A DNA stretch of 30,054 bases from UBA2982 sp040081395 (GTDB lineage Bacteria > Gemmatimonadota > Gemmatimonadetes > Longimicrobiales > Gaopeijiaceae). Below are positions 1 through 6,398 of the stretch, one piece after another. The notes under the pieces were generated by a model. That model searched no databases, was not told the origin of the DNA, and saw nothing but the letters and a program-made list of their open reading frames with translations. Position numbers and translations under genes: made by a program. The stretch covers positions 1 to 30,054 of the forward strand of contig JBEBGN010000023.1 in NCBI GenBank assembly GCA_040081395.1. The letters are read 5' to 3'. How positions within the stretch are numbered: position 1 is the first letter of the stretch; each line of letters begins with the position of its first letter.

Positions 1-13
1 CCGGACGCGACAG

Positions 14-47
14 CGGGGCCGCGGGCGCATGCGCGCCCGCGGCCCCG
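14..47 (-). terminator. Strong GC hairpin downstream of recA
   Basis: Positions 14-28 and 33-47 form a perfect 15-bp inverted repeat around the 4-base loop ATGC. It begins 21 bases beyond the recA stop codon on the minus strand. The stem is almost all G and C. There is no T-run after it on the minus strand, so it is not a classical intrinsic terminator. It could act as an RNA 3'-end stabiliser, a U-less terminator, or a bidirectional barrier to whatever lies to the left of the window. Confidence 0.55.
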
Positions 48-67
48 TGGTGGGTGAACCGGGTCGG

Positions 68-1219
68 CTACTCTTCGACGGTTTCGACGGCCTCGTCGGA
101 CGAGCCCCCTCCGCCACCGCGCCCACCTGCGGCGGCGGCTCCGAGTGCGGCGCGCACGCGCGCCTCGATCTCAGCGGCGATGTCCGGGTTCTCGACGAAG
201 AAGGCCTTGGTGTTCTCCTTGCCCTGACCCAGCCGCATGTCGCCGTACGAGAACCAGGAGCCGGACTTGTCGATGATCCGGTGCTCGACGCCCAGGTCCA
301 CGAGCAGGCTGTTGTGGCTCACGCCCTCGTTGTACTGGATGTCGAACTCGACCTGACGGAAGGGCGGCGCGCACTTGTTCTTCACCACTTTGACGCGTGT
401 CCGGTTCCCGATGATGTCCTGTCCATCCTTGATCGTGCCGATGCGCCGGATGTCGAGCCGGATCGACGCGTAGAACTTGAGCGCGCGTCCGCCCGAGGTG
501 GTCTCGGGGCTCCCGAACATCACGCCCACCTTCTCGCGGATCTGGTTCGTGAAGACCACCGACGTATTCGAGCGGTTCACGGCGCCGGTGAGCTTGCGGA
601 GCGCCTGGCTCATGAGGCGCGCCTGCAGACCGACGTGCGTATCCCCCATCTCGCCCTCAATCTCGGCGCGAGGGACCAGGGCAGCGACCGAGTCGATCAC
701 CACGACGTCGATCGCGCTGGAGCGGATGAGCACTTCGGCGATTTCCAGCGCCTGCTCACCGGTGTCCGGCTGGGAGACCAGGAGGTTGTCGACGTCCACG
801 CCGAGCTTGCGCGCGTAGTTCACGTCGAGCGCGTGCTCCGCGTCGATGAACGCGGCGATACCGCCGGCGCGCTGCGCGTTGGCGATCACCTGCAAGCAGA
901 TGGTGGTCTTACCGGAGGACTCGGGGCCGTAGATCTCGCTGATGCGGCCGCGCGGGATTCCGCCGATGCCGATCGCAGCGTCGAGGTTGATGGCCCCCGT
1001 GGAGATGGCCTCGATGACGGCGGACACGCCGCCCTCGCCCATCCGCATGATGGCACCCTTCCCGTACGACCTCTCGATCTGGGAGAGCGCCGTGTCGAGG
1101 GCCTTCTTCTTCTGGTCGGTCTTCTTGGTATCCGACTTCGCGTCGCTCATCTTCTTGTCGCTGGCTCTGTCGATGACCTTGTCGGTCGGTCGTGGGTCGG
1201 TCGCCTGGGCGGTCGCCAT
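68..1219 (-). CDS. recA: Recombinase RecA
   Basis: RecA is the ATP-dependent DNA strand-exchange protein of homologous recombination and the co-protease that triggers LexA cleavage in the SOS response. The 383-residue protein shows Walker A GPESSGKT at residues 98-105, the FIDAEHALD segment at about 124-132, and the Walker B region VVVIDSVAAL at about 172-181. The chosen ATG is preceded by GGAGGGG at 1222-1228. An upstream in-frame extension to 1279 has no such site. Relative to typical RecA, which starts close to the KALxxALxQIE helix, this protein has about 35 extra charged Lys/Asp-rich residues at the N terminus. It also has a Gly-rich and then acidic C-terminal tail. It is transcribed alone, away from the gene at 1443. 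Confidence 0.97.
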   Translation of the reverse strand: MATAQATDPRPTDKVIDRASDKKMSDAKSDTKKTDQKKKALDTALSQIERSYGKGAIMRMGEGGVSAVIEAISTGAINLDAAIGIGGIPRGRISEIYGPESSGKTTICLQVIANAQRAGGIAAFIDAEHALDVNYARKLGVDVDNLLVSQPDTGEQALEIAEVLIRSSAIDVVVIDSVAALVPRAEIEGEMGDTHVGLQARLMSQALRKLTGAVNRSNTSVVFTNQIREKVGVMFGSPETTSGGRALKFYASIRLDIRRIGTIKDGQDIIGNRTRVKVVKNKCAPPFRQVEFDIQYNEGVSHNSLLVDLGVEHRIIDKSGSWFSYGDMRLGQGKENTKAFFVENPDIAAEIEARVRAALGAAAAGGRGGGGGSSDEAVETVEE

Positions 1220-1221
1220 CT

Positions 1222-1228
1222 CCCCTCC
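1222..1228 (-). promoter_or_regulatory. recA ribosome binding site
   Basis: GGAGGGG on the minus strand; its GGAGG core (1224-1228) ends four bases before the ATG at 1219. It decides the recA start in favour of the long charged N terminus over an internal ATG at 1150. Confidence 0.7.
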
Positions 1229-1249
1229 GTGAAAGCTTGGTTTTGGCCC

Positions 1250-1271
1250 TGGGTGCGGGATCCGGCACCCA
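1250..1271 (-). other. Hairpin in the recA leader
   Basis: TGGGTGC at 1250-1256 pairs perfectly with GCACCCA at 1265-1271 around an 8-base loop, about 30 bases upstream of the recA start. It could structure the leader RNA or be chance in GC-rich DNA. No promoter position is known, so it is not certain that it is transcribed. Confidence 0.25.
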
Positions 1272-1354
1272 AGGTACACGACCCGAAGATAAAGCGAAAG
1301 TACCTTCGCCTCGCTCCGGGCACTGCCAAGCCTACCTCGGACGGTGGGGCACCT

Positions 1355-1366
1355 GAATGTGCGTTC
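1355..1366. promoter_or_regulatory. Possible LexA-type box between recA and its divergent neighbour
   Basis: GAAT-GTGC-GTTC at 1355-1366 differs at one position from the GAAC-N4-GTTC palindrome bound by Gram-positive-type LexA. It lies in the 223-bp divergent gap, about 135 bases upstream of the recA start. The LexA motif of this lineage is not known to me and a single near-match can be chance, so this is only a candidate SOS operator. Confidence 0.25.
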
Positions 1367-1442
1367 GGGACGTTACACTTGCGACCCACCTCGCGCCCCC
1401 CGCAGGTTAGGAGTACCCCCCCAGGCACAACGCCGGGAACGA

Positions 1443-1877
1443 ATGGAAACGCCGACACACGTTCGCTCCCGCCTCCGTTTCGACCGGCTGGACCACACCA
1501 CGGCCCCCGACGGGTCGGGCCGTGTGTCCGTCCGGCTCGAGTGGGGCGGGCAGTCGTTCGAGGGCACCGTCCCCTGCCTCCAGACCCAACAGGGCATCAT
1601 CCAGGCCGCGTCGCAGGCAGCCCTGCGGGCCACCCTTGCCTCGCGCCCGAGCAACGGGAACGGGCACGGCCTCGCGCTGGAGGTCAGCGGCGTGAAAGCC
1701 GTGAAGGCCTTCGACGGTTGGGTGGTCGTGACGCGCCTGAACGGCGCGCGAGGGGACGAGAAGATGCGCCTGCTCGGGGCGGCCCCCTGCGAGGGTGAGG
1801 ACGATTTGCCGAACGCCGCGGTGAAGGCCGTGCTCAACGCGAGCAACCGGGTGATGGAGCAGCCGATCGCGCGGTAG
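1443..1877 (+). CDS. Conserved small protein of unknown function
   Basis: I do not recognise a named family. The 144-residue product has no signal peptide or membrane segment and is probably cytosolic. It reads as an alternating alpha/beta domain: a strand (VSVRLEWGGQSFEG, about 28-41), a helix rich in Ala and Gln (about 48-66), a linker with NGNGHG, then strands at about 77-111 and a final helix (AAVKAVLNASNRV, about 125-138). The pattern recalls small unannotated proteins in other high-GC bacteria, which is an impression only. The ATG at 1443 was chosen because the conserved-looking fold starts soon after it. It lacks a clear ribosome binding site, and an in-frame ATG at 1344 is possible. 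It lies 14 bases upstream of the yaeQ-like gene and probably shares its transcript. Confidence 0.7.
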   Translation: METPTHVRSRLRFDRLDHTTAPDGSGRVSVRLEWGGQSFEGTVPCLQTQQGIIQAASQAALRATLASRPSNGNGHGLALEVSGVKAVKAFDGWVVVTRLNGARGDEKMRLLGAAPCEGEDDLPNAAVKAVLNASNRVMEQPIAR

Positions 1878-1891
1878 CCCCGCCGAGCCCT

Positions 1892-2437
1892 GTGGCCCTA
1901 CCCTCCACCATCCATACTCTCGCGATCGACCTCTCCGACGTCGATCGTGGTGTGTACGAGGCCCTCGCGCTCAAAGTCGCGCGTCATCCGTCCGAGACGG
2001 AGGAGTACCTCGTGACGCGCGTCCTGGCCTACTGCCTCGAGTACGTCGAGGGGCTGACCTTCTCTCGGGGTCTCGCCGAGCCCGACGAGCCCGCGCTTTC
2101 GGTGCGCGACCTCACGGGTGCGCTGGTGGCCTGGATCGAGGTCGGTCAGCCCGACGCCGCGAGGTTGCACAAAGCGAGCAAGCTGGCTCCCCGCGTCGTC
2201 GTCTACACTCAGAAGGAAGCCCGCCACCTGGTGCGCCAACTCGCCGGCGAGCGCATCCACCGCGCGGACGAACTCGAGCTCTACGCGATCGACCGCGGGC
2301 TGCTCGCCGAGATGACCGGGCGTCTGGAGCGCAGAATGGAGCTGGGTGTCTCCATCACCGATCGCCACCTGTTCGTCACCATGGACGGGACGACGATCGA
2401 AGGCCGGGTGGAGCGGATCCGGCTGGACGACGCGTAG
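1892..2437 (+). CDS. yaeQ: YaeQ family protein
   Basis: The 181-residue protein matches the YaeQ family from end to end. It starts with a GTG read as MALPSTIHTL, followed by the family hallmark ARHPSETEEYLVTRVLAYCL at about residues 30-49 and FSRGLAEPDEPAL at about 56-68. The WIEVGQPDAARLHKAS segment (about 82-97) contains the acidic and Lys residues of a degenerate PD-(D/E)XK nuclease-like fold. The biochemical function of the family is unknown; in enterobacteria it has been linked to suppression of RfaH loss. The start has no obvious ribosome binding site, but the N terminus aligns with that of the E. coli protein, and the 14-base gap to the preceding gene suggests coupled translation. The stop converges with the globin gene after 15 bases. 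Confidence 0.9.
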   Translation: MALPSTIHTLAIDLSDVDRGVYEALALKVARHPSETEEYLVTRVLAYCLEYVEGLTFSRGLAEPDEPALSVRDLTGALVAWIEVGQPDAARLHKASKLAPRVVVYTQKEARHLVRQLAGERIHRADELELYAIDRGLLAEMTGRLERRMELGVSITDRHLFVTMDGTTIEGRVERIRLDDA

Positions 2438-2452
2438 CACAGGGTGGCGCCC

Positions 2453-2830
2453 TCAGACGTGGATGATCTCGCCCTTGAGTGACCACGCGATCGCCAAGAC
2501 GTCCTTTCGCGTCTGCTCGTCGATGCCCACGTGCGCCAGCGAGGCCACGATGTCGTCGACGGCGGCCATGTACTCCGTCGGGCTGATGTTCATGCCCGCG
2601 TGCGCACTCCGCATATCACGCCCGGTGTAGCGTTGAGGGCCTCCGCTTCCCATCTCGAGGAAACGCGCGAGATGCACCTTCAGCTGCTCCAGCTTCTGCG
2701 GCTGCTCGAGATAGGGGCGGAACCGCGCGTTGATGGCGGCGTTTTCCAGGTGGCGGGTCGCCACTTCGTCGACGATGCGCTCGATGCCCGGCGAGCCGCC
2801 CAAGCGCGAGAAGAGTGATTGCGTCTCCAT
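2453..2830 (-). CDS. Group 1 truncated haemoglobin
   Basis: This 125-residue single-domain 2-on-2 globin probably handles O2, NO or related oxidants. The N-terminal LFSRLGGSPGIERIVDE motif (residues 6-22), the GGPQRYTGRDM segment (63-73) and the proximal haem ligand His77 in RSAHAGMNI are diagnostic of group 1. The usual Phe-Tyr pair on helix B is replaced by Val23-Ala24, so the distal Tyr that stabilises bound O2 in classical members appears absent. The start has a textbook AGGAGG at 2838-2843. A perfect 26-bp palindrome 41 bases upstream of the start matches the one in front of the adjacent repressor gene, so the globin is likely a direct target of that repressor. Confidence 0.92.
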   Translation of the reverse strand: METQSLFSRLGGSPGIERIVDEVATRHLENAAINARFRPYLEQPQKLEQLKVHLARFLEMGSGGPQRYTGRDMRSAHAGMNISPTEYMAAVDDIVASLAHVGIDEQTRKDVLAIAWSLKGEIIHV

Positions 2831-2837
2831 GCAACTA

Positions 2838-2843
2838 CCTCCT
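2838..2843 (-). promoter_or_regulatory. Globin gene ribosome binding site
   Basis: AGGAGG on the minus strand, seven bases before the ATG at 2830. It fixes the start of the truncated globin. Confidence 0.75.
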
Positions 2844-2870
2844 GTGGTGGTTTGCTTGTGGTGGGACCCG

Positions 2871-2896
2871 CGGAATAGACCGATCGGTCTATTCCG
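2871..2896. promoter_or_regulatory. NemR-type operator in the globin promoter
   Basis: A perfect 26-bp palindrome whose central 20 bases are AATAGACCGATCGGTCTATT (2874-2893). Its inner 16 bases (2876-2891) are identical to those of the second palindrome at 3553-3568. The core fits the E. coli NemR box TAGACC-N4-GGTCTA. It lies 40 to 66 bases upstream of the globin start, where a repressor would block transcription. Confidence 0.85.
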
Positions 2897-2938
2897 GGCC
2901 GTGCGTACGCGCGGGGCAGGCAGTCCGCTGAGTCCATG

Positions 2939-3517
2939 TCAGGCCCGGACTGCGACGAAGTAGAAGTCGAGCATCTGCCCGAGCGGAGTCGAGCTGCGGC
3001 GCAGACGGCTGCGGAGAGCGGCTCCCTCCCAGCAGTTCACCAGCAGATCCGCGAGCTCGCGTGGATCGACTCCCTCGCGTAGCTCACCTCGCGCCTGCGC
3101 TCGCTCGAGAGCCGCCGCAAAATTGCGGGCGATGACGTTGAAGCACTGCTCGACCTTCGTCCGAAACGCGGGACTGATCCCTGACAGCTCCTGCCCCAGA
3201 CCACCGAGCAGGCAGCCTAGGTAGCCGTCCCCCTCGTATCCGCCGGCCACCATGTCGAAGAAGTGCCGAATCTGGTCGAGTGGATCTCGGCTGTTGTCGC
3301 CAAAGGCCGCCTCGATCGCTCCGTGCACACCCTGCATATAGAAGTCGATGGCCTGGAGGCCGAAGTCTTCCTTGTTGGCGAAGTGGTGGTAGAAGGACCC
3401 CTTCGGAACGCCGGCTCGCTCGAGCAGGGTGGCAACCCCGAGGTCCGAGTAGCCATGCTTCAGCAGGAGCGGCAGTCCCAGCTCGAGCAGGCGCTGCTTG
3501 GTCGGAATGGACGCCAT
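2939..3517 (-). CDS. TetR-family repressor, NemR-like
   Basis: A transcriptional repressor of about 192 residues. The N-terminal TetR helix-turn-helix is clear: ATLLERAGVPKGSFYHHFANKEDF, about residues 29-52. The C-terminal ligand domain contains GYLGCLLGGLGQEL, where the Cys sits where E. coli NemR has the redox- and electrophile-sensing Cys in its SGCL segment. An in-frame ATG at 3550 would lie one base from the operator at 3552-3569, leaving no room for a leader, so translation more likely starts at 3517 (weak GGAT upstream) or 3526. The gene is co-oriented with and directly upstream of the globin gene. Matching operators in front of both genes indicate autoregulation and control of the globin. 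The inducer (hypochlorite, quinone, aldehyde or NO-derived species) is inferred from the family only. Confidence 0.88.
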   Translation of the reverse strand: MASIPTKQRLLELGLPLLLKHGYSDLGVATLLERAGVPKGSFYHHFANKEDFGLQAIDFYMQGVHGAIEAAFGDNSRDPLDQIRHFFDMVAGGYEGDGYLGCLLGGLGQELSGISPAFRTKVEQCFNVIARNFAAALERAQARGELREGVDPRELADLLVNCWEGAALRSRLRRSSTPLGQMLDFYFVAVRA

Positions 3518-3551
3518 GACATCCATGGATGAGTGCAAGGGCAACTCCATA

Positions 3552-3569
3552 CTAGACCGATCGGTCTAG
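3552..3569. promoter_or_regulatory. NemR-type operator upstream of the repressor gene
   Basis: Perfect 18-bp palindrome CTAGACCGATCGGTCTAG, sharing the 16-bp core of the operator at 2871-2896. It ends immediately upstream of the repressor coding region, consistent with autorepression. It is 149 bases from the kinase start at 3718, so control of that divergent gene is possible but not shown. Confidence 0.85.
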
Positions 3570-3717
3570 CCGCGTCAACCCCGTTCCTTCGTCGTCCTCC
3601 CTCGGTACTCGAGCGCTCACCCATGGGCGAGCACGATCAAGAACGTGCGTGCGCGCATTGCGCAGTGGGTCTATCATGGGCCGCCCCGCACCATGTCCAC
3701 CCGTTCGCCAAGCTCCG

Positions 3718-6375
3718 GTGTCTGACGCCCTCCCCCGCCTGAACGCCGCCCTTTCGGGCCGTTACACCCTCGAGCGCGAGCTCGGACAGGGCGGCATGGC
3801 CACCGTCTACCTGGCGCACGACCTGAAACACGGCCGCAAAGTCGCGCTCAAGGTGCTGAAGCCCGAGCTCGCGGCGGTGATCGGCGCTGAGCGCTTCCTC
3901 GCCGAGATCCGCATGACGGCGAGCCTGCAACATCCGCACATCCTCCCGCTGCACGACTCGGGGAGCGCGGACGGCCTTCTCTTTTATGTGATGCCTCACG
4001 TCGAGGGGGAGTCGCTGCGGGAACGACTCGACCGGGAGCATCAGCTTCCTGTCGATGACGCCGTTCGGATCGCCATCAACGTGGCCGAGGCTCTCGACTA
4101 CGCACACTCGCGTGGCGTGATCCATCGCGACATCAAGCCCGAGAACATCCTGCTCCATGCGGGCAAGCCCGTGATCTCGGACTTCGGCATCGCGCTCGCG
4201 GTGAGCTCGGGCGGCTCGGGGCGCCTCACCGAGACCGGGATGTCGCTCGGGACACCGCACTACATGAGCCCGGAGCAAGCCACCGGCGACGTGGGCGTTG
4301 GCGCCGCGACGGACATCTACGCACTCGGTTGTGTGCTCTACGAAATGCTGGTCGGCGAGCCTCCGTACACGGGGAGCACGCCGCAGGCGATCCTCGGCAA
4401 GATCATCACCGGCGCGCTGCCGTCCGCCTCCGGACAGCGCAGGTCAGTCCCGGCGAACGTGGACGCGGCGATCCGAAAGGCACTCGAGAAGGTGCCGGCG
4501 GACCGGTTCGCGAACGCGAGCGACCTGGCGAGAGCACTCGCCGACCGCGGATTCACTCACGGGGAGGTGGCGGATGCCGCCGCCGCAGGCACCGCATTTC
4601 GCCTCCGATGGTCTCCGCTCGCGACCGCCGGATGGAGCCTCGCGGCACTGCTCGCTCTCGGCCTCGCCTTGTCGATCACAAGCTCGCCGAGCGCCGAGCC
4701 TCCTGCCGTCGGGCGCTTCGACGTGACACCCATCGATGAACAGGGTTTCGTCACCGCAGTGGACGGAGTGGACCTCGCGCTCACGCCCGACGGGTCGAGA
4801 ATCGTGTATGTCGGCGCGGCCCCCGGAGGTGGAAGCCAGCTCTGGGTGCGCCGCATCGACGACCTCGATGCCGTGCCGCTTCCGGGCACGGAGGGAGCGG
4901 GCGGACCGGCGGTGTCACCCGACGGCCTCACGGTGGCGTTCCAGGGTGCGGGTGCGATCAGGACCGTGGCGATCGGGGGCGGCCCGGCGACCACGGTGAC
5001 ATCGTCCGCCGATCCAGCAGCGGGGCACGCCTTTGGCCCGGACGGGATCTACTTCGGCGCCGAATCCATCCTCTACCGCGTGTCGACTGCGGGCGGCGAG
5101 CCGGAAGCAATCACGGCCCCCACCGCGGGCGCCAGACACCTCCACCCGGACGTGCTGCCCGAGGGACGAGGGATCCTGTTCACGATGTTCCGAGGCTCTA
5201 CTCTCGACAGCAGCATCGGGGTCGTCGGCCCGGATGGCGGCGAGGCGAAGGAGATCCTCACGGGAGGCATGGCCCGTTATGTGGCGACCGGTCACGTGGT
5301 GTACCTCACGACGGGCGGCACCTTGATGGCGGCGCCTTTCGACCTACGTCGTCTGGAGGTGACGGGTCCGTCGACGGCCCTGGTCGAGCGCCTGTATTTC
5401 AAGTCCAGCTTGGCGGCGAATTTCGCGCTCTCCTACTCGGGGACGCTCCTTTATGCGACGCGGGGCGGAGGGGACGTGACCGAACTCGTGTGGGTCAGCC
5501 GGACCGGCTCGGCCACATCGGTGGATCCAGCGTGGACCGGCGTGTTCGGCTCCCCCACCCTGTCGCCGGACGCGAGGCGGGTGGCAATGACGGTCGTCTC
5601 CGGCCCGACGCAGGCCGTGTGGGTGAAGCAACTCGACCGGGGGCCGACCCTCCGCCTCTCGTTCGAAGGGACCGAAAACAACTACCCCATCTGGACCCCT
5701 GACGGCGCCTCCGTGACCTATTATTCGAACCGGGCCGGTCTGTCCGCAGACATCTGGACGCAGCGAGCCGACGGAAGCGGCCAGGCCGTAATCCAACTCG
5801 ACCGGGAGGAACCGCTCACCGAGTCGCTGTGGTCCCCGGACGGCGAGTGGCTCGTATACCGCACCGACTTCGACGGGCCGGGCGCGGGTGACATTTTGGC
5901 GTTCCGTCCCGGGCGTGACACCCTCCCCATGCCGCTCGTGGCGACTAGGTTCGCCGAAACAGCACCGGCTATCTCGCCGGACGGACGCTGGCTCGCCTAT
6001 GCATCGAATGAGACGGGGAGGAGCGAGATCTACGTCGTTCCTTTCCCTGATGTGGGCAATGCGAGGTGGGCCGTGTCGCCCGGCGGCGGCTCAGAACCGA
6101 CGTGGCCCCGAAGCGGAAAAGAAATCCTCTACAGGAACGGGCAGGGTGAGATGGTTTCGGTGCAGGTCGAAACCGAACCCACCTTCTCAACGGGCCGGAC
6201 GAACGTCCTGTTTTCGACCTCGGAGTATTTCGCCAGCCAGTTCCACCGAACCTACGACGTCACCGCCGACGGCGAGCGGTTCCTGATGATGCGCCCAGTG
6301 AGTGGGGACATCCGTCCCAACGTCATCCTGGTGCTGAATTTCTTCGAGGAGCTGCGGGAACTGGCACCGGAGTGA
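3718..6375 (+). CDS. Membrane-anchored Ser/Thr protein kinase with PD40 propeller
   Basis: Predicted 885-residue transmembrane kinase. The cytoplasmic kinase domain covers about residues 15-280: Gly-rich loop LGQGGMATVY, catalytic Lys45 in VALKVL, HRDIKPEN at 136-143, DFG at 155-157 and the activation segment GTPHYMSPEQ. One hydrophobic span (about 306-325, LAALLALGLALSI) leads to an extracytoplasmic C-terminal half of WD40-like PD40 repeats, seen as recurring SPDG and TPDG motifs (SPDGLTVAF, SPDARRVAM, TPDGASVTYY, SPDGEWLVY, SPDGRWLAY). This layout is common in Gemmatimonadota and Acidobacteriota and suggests an envelope signal sensor, but neither ligand nor substrate is evident. The GTG at 3718 (VSDALPRLNAALSGRY) was chosen from the usual N terminus of this kinase class; ATGs at 3649 and 3676 are alternatives. 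Confidence 0.92.
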   Translation: MSDALPRLNAALSGRYTLERELGQGGMATVYLAHDLKHGRKVALKVLKPELAAVIGAERFLAEIRMTASLQHPHILPLHDSGSADGLLFYVMPHVEGESLRERLDREHQLPVDDAVRIAINVAEALDYAHSRGVIHRDIKPENILLHAGKPVISDFGIALAVSSGGSGRLTETGMSLGTPHYMSPEQATGDVGVGAATDIYALGCVLYEMLVGEPPYTGSTPQAILGKIITGALPSASGQRRSVPANVDAAIRKALEKVPADRFANASDLARALADRGFTHGEVADAAAAGTAFRLRWSPLATAGWSLAALLALGLALSITSSPSAEPPAVGRFDVTPIDEQGFVTAVDGVDLALTPDGSRIVYVGAAPGGGSQLWVRRIDDLDAVPLPGTEGAGGPAVSPDGLTVAFQGAGAIRTVAIGGGPATTVTSSADPAAGHAFGPDGIYFGAESILYRVSTAGGEPEAITAPTAGARHLHPDVLPEGRGILFTMFRGSTLDSSIGVVGPDGGEAKEILTGGMARYVATGHVVYLTTGGTLMAAPFDLRRLEVTGPSTALVERLYFKSSLAANFALSYSGTLLYATRGGGDVTELVWVSRTGSATSVDPAWTGVFGSPTLSPDARRVAMTVVSGPTQAVWVKQLDRGPTLRLSFEGTENNYPIWTPDGASVTYYSNRAGLSADIWTQRADGSGQAVIQLDREEPLTESLWSPDGEWLVYRTDFDGPGAGDILAFRPGRDTLPMPLVATRFAETAPAISPDGRWLAYASNETGRSEIYVVPFPDVGNARWAVSPGGGSEPTWPRSGKEILYRNGQGEMVSVQVETEPTFSTGRTNVLFSTSEYFASQFHRTYDVTADGERFLMMRPVSGDIRPNVILVLNFFEELRELAPE

Positions 6376-6398
6376 TGCCCGCGCAGGTGAACCTGCAG

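Noticed and set aside
66..1300. CXXC pairs elsewhere as haem or metal sites in other genes of the window
   Set aside because: Apart from the flavoenzyme, the zinc-ribbon protein and the Fpg zinc finger, I found no CXXCH or paired CXXC in exported proteins of this window, so no additional c-type cytochrome is called.
29..1798. Plus-strand open frame of 589 codons across recA
   Set aside because: It lies antisense to recA, and its composition (repeated Asp/Arg/Leu/His) is the usual shadow of a high-GC gene. It has no ribosome binding site or recognisable domain.
3611..3632. Imperfect hairpin (GCTCACCC/GGGCGAGC) upstream of the kinase
   Set aside because: One mismatch, no T-run and no regulator or riboswitch context; expected by chance in GC-rich DNA.
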